From Poriferisodalis sp965231925 (GTDB taxonomy: Bacteria; Actinomycetota; Acidimicrobiia; Acidimicrobiales; Poriferisodalaceae): a stretch of DNA of 64,000 nt. The position numbers were made by a program, and so were the translations under genes. This document shows, one piece after another, positions 59,149 through 64,000 of this stretch (its first letter is position 1; every line of letters begins with the position of its first letter). Location: positions 4,645,233 through 4,709,232 of the forward strand of contig OZ246894.1 in assembly GCA_965231925.1 (NCBI GenBank), in the 5' to 3' direction. The notes under the pieces were generated by a model, which worked only from the letters and a program-made list of their open reading frames with translations, did no database searches and had not been told where the DNA came from.

Positions 59149-60294
59149 TTAGCGCCCTGCTGTGCTCCAGAGTCGGAGCAGATCCGCAGCGGCGTACCAG
59201 CGTCGTGCTCGGCCGACTTCGCCGGTGCTGGCGTCGATCTCGTGGAGCACGTTGTGCTCGTCGAGCGTCTCGAGAGCGTTTCTGCCAGTGCGCTCGCTGA
59301 CGTCGAGCAGCCGGGCGACGTCTGCCGAGTGGATGACGGGATGGCCGGGCAGGTGCTGCAACAGCGCTCGGGCGGCGCTGTCGTGGCGCAGCGAACTGGT
59401 CTGTTGGCGCCACTGCTCGGTGATCTGCTGTGATTCGTTCACGATGCCGCTCGTGAGCTTGACGGAACGTTCAGCGACTGCGGCGAACCATTGCACCCAA
59501 GGCCCGGCATGACCGGTCTCGAACAGCTTCAGCCCCGACAGGTAGCCGCCGGGGTCACGAGCGATGGCCATGCTCATCGGCGCGACCGAGCGCTGTGTCG
59601 CGCCCGCCCGGCGCAGGATGCGGCTGACAAGCACCCGACCGAAACGACCGTTGCCGTCGCCGTAGGGATGGATCGCCTCGAATTGAGCGTGGGCGATCGC
59701 GGCGCGTGACACACCGTCGAGATCGTCGTCGGCGTCTGCGAAACCCACTAGGTCGTCCATCAGCCGCGGGATCTCTTCCGGCGGCGGCGGAACGTAGGCC
59801 GCATCGTGGGGCGAGGTGCCGCCGACCCAACCCTGAGCGGACCTGAGCTCGCCGATCATCTCCGCAACCAGGTCGCTGTTGCGCATGAGCCGGGCGTGCC
59901 ATTCGTTCAACACCCCGACGCTCAGCGGCTCGTGGGCTGTACGCAGCGCCGTGTCGATCACTGCGAGGTTGTCTGCCACCCACCCGGCTGCGCCGCCTCG
60001 GCCGATCCGTTCGGCGATCAGCACTGCCTCGATCGGTTCGCGCAGCCCTTCGATGCCCGACGAAGCGATCCCCTCATGGCGCAACAGCAAACGGGCCAGC
60101 GCCTCCCACGCGCTCGGCAAGCTCTGGTCGGCCAGTCGCAGCGCAGCAACAGCCCGTTCGGCCGCGCGCACCGCAGAGACCGGCAAGTCCAGGTCACGGC
60201 GGCGAAGCTCAGCGGGAACCCACGCATCCACGGTGCGGCCGCGCCAGTCCACTGCCACGGTCCGTCCGGCGGTTCCTTCCGCAATCCCCTCCAT
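59149..60294 (-). CDS. Fic-family protein with winged-helix C-terminus
   Basis: A 381-aa protein with the complete Fic motif HPYGDGNGRFGR (209-220), which transfers AMP from ATP to Ser/Thr/Tyr hydroxyls of target proteins. An N-terminal inhibitory motif SSGIEG (S78-xxx-E82-G83) marks it as class II, self-inhibited. The C-terminal part (HPVIHSADVARLLDVSERTG, RNALETLDEHNVLHE) is a winged helix, so it may bind DNA. The ATG at 60294 lies within a cluster of repeated ATTNCGGAAGGAT words, consistent with autoregulation. Target unknown. Confidence 0.88.
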   Translation of the reverse strand: MEGIAEGTAGRTVAVDWRGRTVDAWVPAELRRRDLDLPVSAVRAAERAVAALRLADQSLPSAWEALARLLLRHEGIASSGIEGLREPIEAVLIAERIGRGGAAGWVADNLAVIDTALRTAHEPLSVGVLNEWHARLMRNSDLVAEMIGELRSAQGWVGGTSPHDAAYVPPPPEEIPRLMDDLVGFADADDDLDGVSRAAIAHAQFEAIHPYGDGNGRFGRVLVSRILRRAGATQRSVAPMSMAIARDPGGYLSGLKLFETGHAGPWVQWFAAVAERSVKLTSGIVNESQQITEQWRQQTSSLRHDSAARALLQHLPGHPVIHSADVARLLDVSERTGRNALETLDEHNVLHEIDASTGEVGRARRWYAAADLLRLWSTAGR

Positions 60295-60346
60295 TACGGA
60301 AGGATAATAGTTGAATATTCCGCAGACAGTCCAATTGCGGAAGGAT
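60274..60346. promoter_or_regulatory. Iterated ATTGCGGAAGGAT sites at the fic promoter
   Basis: ATTACGGAAGGAT at 60293-60305 and ATTGCGGAAGGAT at 60334-60346 are direct copies. TCCTTCCGCAAT at 60274-60285 is an inverted copy inside the first codons, and ATTCCGCA at 60317-60324 is a partial inverted copy. The spacing gives inverted and direct pairs around the fic start. They are good candidates for binding by the Fic winged helix or another regulator. Confidence 0.5.
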
Positions 60347-60384
60347 CCGGTGGTCGAGGCGAACGAGAGCCCCGCCACGAGGCG

Positions 60385-61182
60385 TCAGTGCGGGCCGTCC
60401 AGGCGAGCGGTCGGCCGTTCGTTTCGACGCGCCACGATCCGGGTCAATCCCAAGGTCTGCCCTTGATCGCGGGCAAGCATGTCGGCTTCGTCGCTGGGCC
60501 CCTTGAGGTGTTCGGACCACAACAGGTCTGATTCCATCCAGCGTCTCCAACCGTCCGGAATCAGGTCGGCGCGTTCGACGGTCACCAGCCCGCTCCGTTC
60601 CCAGTGCCGTTTCCACCAGGCGGAACTGTGAAGGCTGAAGAACGCCGGCTCCCAATAGGGCTGGAGGTGTTCGGGCGGCTCGGTGGAGGTCAGTTCGCAG
60701 ACCAATCCGGGCACGACGATTCCGAGTTGACCGCCGGTCTTGATCAGCCGGGCCAGGTGGCTTTCGAGGTAGAGGTCGTCGGTGCCGAAGTAGTGGTAGG
60801 CGTCGATGCTCACCATCGCGTCGAAGAACCCGTCGGCAAACGGCAACCCATGTGCTTCGGCTCGAAGCGGGAACACCCTGTCTTCGAGTCCGGCGGCGCA
60901 AATACGGCCGAAGTTGTCGCTGGCGTCGATCCACAGGTCTGCCGCCCACACCTGCGCCCCGTACTCCTTCGCCAGGAAGATGGAGCTGAGAGCCTTGCCG
61001 CAACCCAGGTCCAAGACGCGCATCTCCGAATCGAGTTCCATGCAACCGGTCAAGGACTCGGTCAGCCACAGAGCGTTCGGCCCCATCATGTTGTCCAGCA
61101 CCCAATCCGCGTCATAGTCCGCCGACCGCGGGAACTCAGCTGGCCGGAAGAATCCCTGTTGTTCGTTGTTTCCCGCGCTCAA
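60385..61182 (-). CDS. Class I SAM-dependent methyltransferase
   Basis: A 265-aa cytosolic methyltransferase. SAM motif I is MRVLDLGCGKALSSIFLAKE, with ADLWIDASDNFGRICAAGLE, FDAMVSIDAYHYFG and LIKTGGQLGIVVPGL following as motifs II-IV. The N-terminus (NNEQQGFFRPAEFPRSADYD, LDNMMGPNALWLTESL) resembles small-molecule methyltransferases widespread in Firmicutes and Actinobacteria. Substrate not known. TTG 61182 is preferred: AAGGAG lies 6 bp upstream, while the GTG at 61215 has none. Confidence 0.75.
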   Translation of the reverse strand: MSAGNNEQQGFFRPAEFPRSADYDADWVLDNMMGPNALWLTESLTGCMELDSEMRVLDLGCGKALSSIFLAKEYGAQVWAADLWIDASDNFGRICAAGLEDRVFPLRAEAHGLPFADGFFDAMVSIDAYHYFGTDDLYLESHLARLIKTGGQLGIVVPGLVCELTSTEPPEHLQPYWEPAFFSLHSSAWWKRHWERSGLVTVERADLIPDGWRRWMESDLLWSEHLKGPSDEADMLARDQGQTLGLTRIVARRNERPTARLDGPH

Positions 61183-61224
61183 TCTCGACTCCTTCGCCAA
61201 TGGACTGTGGCGCACGTGTGGGTC

Positions 61225-61803
61225 TCAGTTACTTGACTCGGCGTCTTTGAGAGCAGCGGCAAGAAGCCCATCAAGACCGGTCGATGCGGCCAACTGGCTC
61301 AAGTCGGTGAGATCGAGCACAGTGCGCTGTGCTCTGAGGATGCCGACGACGTCACGCCATTGGCGTTCCGAGACTGACCCGCCTGCCCGATACCACTCCA
61401 GCTTGCGCAGCACTTGGGAGGCGGGTGCGCTCACCCACAGATACTGCGGCGGATCTTCTCTCACCATGATGCGCTGACGATGTTCGAGTTGGTGCCGATC
61501 CAGCGGGCGATCGCCGAGCACGAAGATGTCCACCTTGAAACCGGATTCGTCAATGAGGTTGAACGAATCGCTCTGTTCGACAGCACGCCGCGCGGCTTCG
61601 AATGGCACGTAAAACTCGACATCGAGCGCTCCGAGGAAATCGTCGAGTTGCTGTCTCTCCAATTGGACCGCCAGGTCGATGTCAATCGTGCCTCTCGGCT
61701 CACCGAACATGGAACTCGCAAGTGAGCCGCCCAGGGCGTAGCTGATGTTGTGCTGGTCCAATGTGGCCGCGACTCGCAGGGCCAGCGTGATGGGATCGGT
61801 CAC
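61225..61803 (-). CDS. Nucleotidyltransferase-fold protein (MNT/AbiEii-like toxin candidate)
   Basis: A 192-aa protein with a nucleotidyltransferase core: YALGGSLASSMFGEPRGTID, IDLAV (GS...DxD pattern), then FKVDIFVLGDRPLDRHQLEH as the third-acid strand. The C-terminal half is helical (ASQVLRKLEWYRAGGSVSER, QWRDVVGILRAQ). This matches small stand-alone transferases linked to genome defence and toxin-antitoxin systems. Its ATG overlaps the preceding gene's stop by 4 bp, so the two are coupled. Activity and target are inferred, not shown. Confidence 0.7.
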   Translation of the reverse strand: MTDPITLALRVAATLDQHNISYALGGSLASSMFGEPRGTIDIDLAVQLERQQLDDFLGALDVEFYVPFEAARRAVEQSDSFNLIDESGFKVDIFVLGDRPLDRHQLEHRQRIMVREDPPQYLWVSAPASQVLRKLEWYRAGGSVSERQWRDVVGILRAQRTVLDLTDLSQLAASTGLDGLLAAALKDAESSN

Positions 61804-62126
61804 TGGGGCCAGCGACCGCCCGCGCCGAAGGCAGCCTCCGCGACTTCAGCGCCATATCGGCGTTGGGTCACGAGGTACCGAACGCGCATTTCGTCGGCAC
61901 TTGGTTCGCTGGCTTTGATGCCTGCCCGGACCGAAGTCTCAATGGCCGTCGACATTGATGCAGCAAGCGCAACCCGCTCTGCTGGCGTCATTGACTCCCA
62001 TTTGCTTGTGAGCCGCCGCCACACCTCCCGAGATGTGTCTTCTGGCCGTGCCCTGGCGATCGTGCTCTCATGCGGTGCCCTGCGCTCTGACTCGGCACGG
62101 GCATCGCGAGAACTACAGCCGTCCAT
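61800..62126 (-). CDS. Small partner protein coupled to the nucleotidyltransferase
   Basis: This 108-aa basic protein is mostly helical. REVWRRLTSKWESMTPAERV and ALAASMSTAIETSVRAGIKA are followed by PSADEMRVRYLVTQRRYGAE. I recognise no named family, but short proteins with SxxxADxM-type helices often precede such nucleotidyltransferases and may be their antitoxin or specificity subunit. The ATGA overlap supports pairing. The start is uncertain. Confidence 0.55.
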   Translation of the reverse strand: MDGCSSRDARAESERRAPHESTIARARPEDTSREVWRRLTSKWESMTPAERVALAASMSTAIETSVRAGIKASEPSADEMRVRYLVTQRRYGAEVAEAAFGAGGRWPQ

Positions 62127-62269
62127 GTGCCAACGGTAGGTCTCTCAGGAGATACACAGCCACCAATCGTGGTTGGACGCGTTGCGACATCGCTGCGGCG
62201 CGCGATCCCGCCGAGCGGGTGGGAAGGGTGATTCACGTCGCGCTGGCCTTCTGTCACAGCCGGCGGTGT

Positions 62270-63247
62270 TCACGTGATGAGGCGGCGGAGTGACTTCAGC
62301 CAGTCGTCTGAGGAGGTCCAGGCTTCCTCGCTGACGCGCTCGCGGCCTGAGGAGTTTCCGTTCGCTGCGGGGAACGAGCCCAAGAACTTGACGTCGCGCT
62401 GTTTCATCTTGAGCGCGCGCAGGCAGTCCGCCACCACTTCGTCGGAGATGTGACCCTCGAAGTCGAGCAGAAAGCAGTATTCGCCGAGGCCGCGCCGGGT
62501 CGGGCGCGATTCCAGCCGGGACAAGTCCAAACGGCGCGCCTCGAACTCCATGAGGATTCCGAGCAGGCTGCCCGGCTCGTTCTGCTGCTGGAACACCACG
62601 ATGCTGGTCTTGTCGTTGCCGCTGGCGGGCGGCACCTGGTTCTTTGCCAGCAGCAGGAAGCGGGTCTGGTTGTCGCGGTGGTCCTCGATCGATTCGGTGA
62701 CGGTTTCGAGGCCGTAGATCTCCGCGGCGGCGGGGCTGGCGATCGCGGCCACGCCAGTCAGTTGCTCTTCGCCGATGCATCGGGCTGCGAGGGCCGTGGA
62801 GGTGGCCGCTTCGATCGCAGCATCGGGCAGCTGATCGTGCAGGAACGCCCGGCACTGGGCGATGGCGACAGGGAACGACAGCACCGTGTGGATCGCCGAG
62901 AGGTCATCGGCGGTGGCTGTGCCTGCGAGCGCCATCAGGTCGAGCTGGACGTTCACCACGACCTCGCGCTGGATGAGGAAGTCGAAGTCGAATGCGAGCG
63001 CGTCCTGGGTGACGTTGACGGCGCCTTCGATGGCGTTCTCGACCGGCACGAAGCCGTAGTCGACGGCCCCGTCGTCGAGCGCAGAGAGCACCTCGGGCAC
63101 CGAGATGAACGGGGTGAGATCGCACTGCCAGAGGTCGGGCTGGGTGGCGAGCGCGGCTTCGGTGAATGTGCCGTGCGGACCCATGTAGCCGATCCGCGTC
63201 GAGGGCGGCACGCTCGGAACACCCGATGAAGAGCCGGCTTTCGCCAT
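62270..63247 (-). CDS. pheA: Prephenate dehydratase with ACT domain
   Basis: This 325-aa enzyme makes phenylpyruvate from prephenate for phenylalanine synthesis. IGYMGPHGTFTEAAL, YGFVPVENAIEGAVNVTQDA and the catalytic TRFLLL (D-N-QTRF) are present. The C-terminal ACT domain (KTSIVVFQQQNEPGSLLGIL, LSRLESRPTRRGLGEYCFLL) has the ESRP motif that binds Phe for feedback inhibition. The last ~40 residues are a divergent tail. ATG 63247 gives the standard N-terminus. It is flanked by two nucleotidyltransferase-type accessory genes. Confidence 0.92.
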   Translation of the reverse strand: MAKAGSSSGVPSVPPSTRIGYMGPHGTFTEAALATQPDLWQCDLTPFISVPEVLSALDDGAVDYGFVPVENAIEGAVNVTQDALAFDFDFLIQREVVVNVQLDLMALAGTATADDLSAIHTVLSFPVAIAQCRAFLHDQLPDAAIEAATSTALAARCIGEEQLTGVAAIASPAAAEIYGLETVTESIEDHRDNQTRFLLLAKNQVPPASGNDKTSIVVFQQQNEPGSLLGILMEFEARRLDLSRLESRPTRRGLGEYCFLLDFEGHISDEVVADCLRALKMKQRDVKFLGSFPAANGNSSGRERVSEEAWTSSDDWLKSLRRLIT

Positions 63248-63276
63248 CAGGGCAGGATACGGCCAGCGCTTGACGC

Positions 63277-64000
63277 TTATGACTTGGGGCGAGCCTCTAT
63301 CGCGTGGATGATGGCTTCTGCCGCAGCACGTCCGGCGTCGATGGAATAGTCCGCTGGCCACTCGGCAACCAAGGGAGCGAGATCCGATACGAACGCTGAA
63401 GCATCGACCTTCTGGTCGAGGTTGTGCATGGCGAGGGCCACCGTCCAGCCGTCTGGGCGGTACGTGTCAAAGCAGGCTGCGATGTCCCCGGGATCAAGAC
63501 CGAGATGGTTCACGGCGAGCCAGAGATCGAACAGGTCGCGACCCTTGCTGCGCTGGTAGAGCGCCCGGATCTTGGTGGCCATCATTTCCGGTGCACAAAA
63601 GGTCGGGACATCTGATGTGCCTCGATACCACGGGCTGTCCACGACGCAGGGTCGAGTGGCGGTTGGTCTTGCTGGAGCACGCTCGAAGGTGTTGATCTCG
63701 ACCTTGATGTGAAAAGGTCCGCCACTCTCGTACCGTGCGCGCAGCCGGGCCTTTGGGTGCTGGGTCCGGGTGTCAGTGCGAACGTCGTTGAAGCCGACTG
63801 TATCGGCGATTTGCCGAATGGCATCCAAGACGCTTCCGATTCCGCCGCCGCTGCGCCGCACGTAGTCCAAGTCTTCGCTGTAGCGCCAAGGCCGGTCGAG
63901 CCAAAGCTTGTGCAAGCAGGTGCCGCCCCGGAAGACCAGTTCTTGACCTAACAGCGGATGTCGAGCGATCTCGATGATGAGCCGCGAGAGCAAGAGGTCC
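63277..64000 (-). CDS. AbiEii/AbiGii-type nucleotidyltransferase, 5' end outside the window
   Basis: The frame is open at the right edge, so the N-terminus is missing. About 240 residues remain: ELVFRGGTCLHKLWLDRPWR followed by YSEDLDYV is the GGT...SEDLD signature of AbiEii toxins. HIKVEINTFERAP and FCAPEMMATKIRALYQRSKG, then RDLFDLWL, complete the family pattern. AbiEii proteins are nucleotidyltransferases that add nucleotides to tRNAs, held in check by AbiEi antitoxin. The antitoxin gene would be expected upstream, beyond 64000. Confidence 0.85.
   Translation of the reverse strand, partial: DLLLSRLIIEIARHPLLGQELVFRGGTCLHKLWLDRPWRYSEDLDYVRRSGGGIGSVLDAIRQIADTVGFNDVRTDTRTQHPKARLRARYESGGPFHIKVEINTFERAPARPTATRPCVVDSPWYRGTSDVPTFCAPEMMATKIRALYQRSKGRDLFDLWLAVNHLGLDPGDIAACFDTYRPDGWTVALAMHNLDQKVDASAFVSDLAPLVAEWPADYSIDAGRAAAEAIIHAIEARPKS

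Noticed and set aside
57566..59152. A 528-aa plus-strand frame over the DAO oxidoreductase
   Set aside because: It lacks any motif and is Arg-rich. The other frame has a GxGxxG motif and a strong ribosome site.
1..64000. CRISPR arrays or rRNA genes
   Set aside because: No regularly spaced direct repeats of 20-40 bp and no rRNA signature sequence were seen on either strand.

Overview
The window comes from a high-GC actinobacterium, most likely an uncultured member of the class Acidimicrobiia. The evidence is five F420-type LLM oxidoreductase genes (one broken), a CrgA-PknB-PbpA-RodA-PstP-FHA cell-envelope cluster, a DUF3499 protein, a CaiB-type CoA transferase, many acyl-CoA genes, and several start codons with no Shine-Dalgarno sequence, as in leaderless actinobacterial mRNAs. 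No rRNA, CRISPR array or complete insertion sequence was seen. Taxonomy is inferred from gene content only.

Layout. 1-12.9 kb: the 3' end of lgt, LLM oxidoreductases, a sterol C-24 methyltransferase homologue with an MFS transporter, a RusA + nuclease/HEPN pair beside tRNA-Ala, a TetR-flanked catabolic group, a DUF1801 gene broken by a 249-bp MITE-like element, and a TPR protein. 13-15.1 kb: a three-gene cassette resembling a HicAB toxin-antitoxin system, with a possible AUU start. 15.1-25.4 kb: homocysteine methyltransferase, enoyl-CoA hydratase, a secreted protease with its lipoprotein, a frameshifted SDR, an acyl-CoA ligase, an acyl-CoA dehydrogenase and small conserved actinobacterial proteins. 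25.5-30.2 kb: a second, larger protease/lipoprotein locus with Calx-beta domains, split into two frames. 30.3-37.6 kb: the cell-division and Ser/Thr kinase cluster, whose PbpA homologue has lost its catalytic motifs, ending at a short FHA gene and tRNA-Leu. 37.6-42 kb: three DNA-alkylation repair genes and a DUF4349 lipoprotein. 42-50 kb: acyl-CoA dehydrogenase, persulfide dioxygenase + rhodanese, an XRE-ImmA/IrrE + PIN pair, nitroreductase, and a ClC channel. 50-57.5 kb: a broken LLM gene, two tRNA-Ser genes, a DUF4143 ATPase, and a histidine-utilisation locus in which hutH is intact but hutU, hutF and hutI have all suffered deletions. 57.5-64 kb: a DAO-family oxidoreductase, Fic, a methyltransferase, a nucleotidyltransferase pair, pheA, and an AbiEii gene cut by the window edge.

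Two themes stand out. First, gene erosion: at least ten loci are internally deleted, frameshifted, truncated or interrupted, usually with both gene ends still recognisable. Second, small two- or three-gene cassettes of toxin-antitoxin or defence type recur (RusA/HEPN, HicAB-like, XRE-ImmA/PIN, nucleotidyltransferase pair, AbiEii, Fic), several next to tRNA genes. A dispersed repeat of about 100-170 bp occurs four times between genes. The least expected gene is the sterol methyltransferase homologue.
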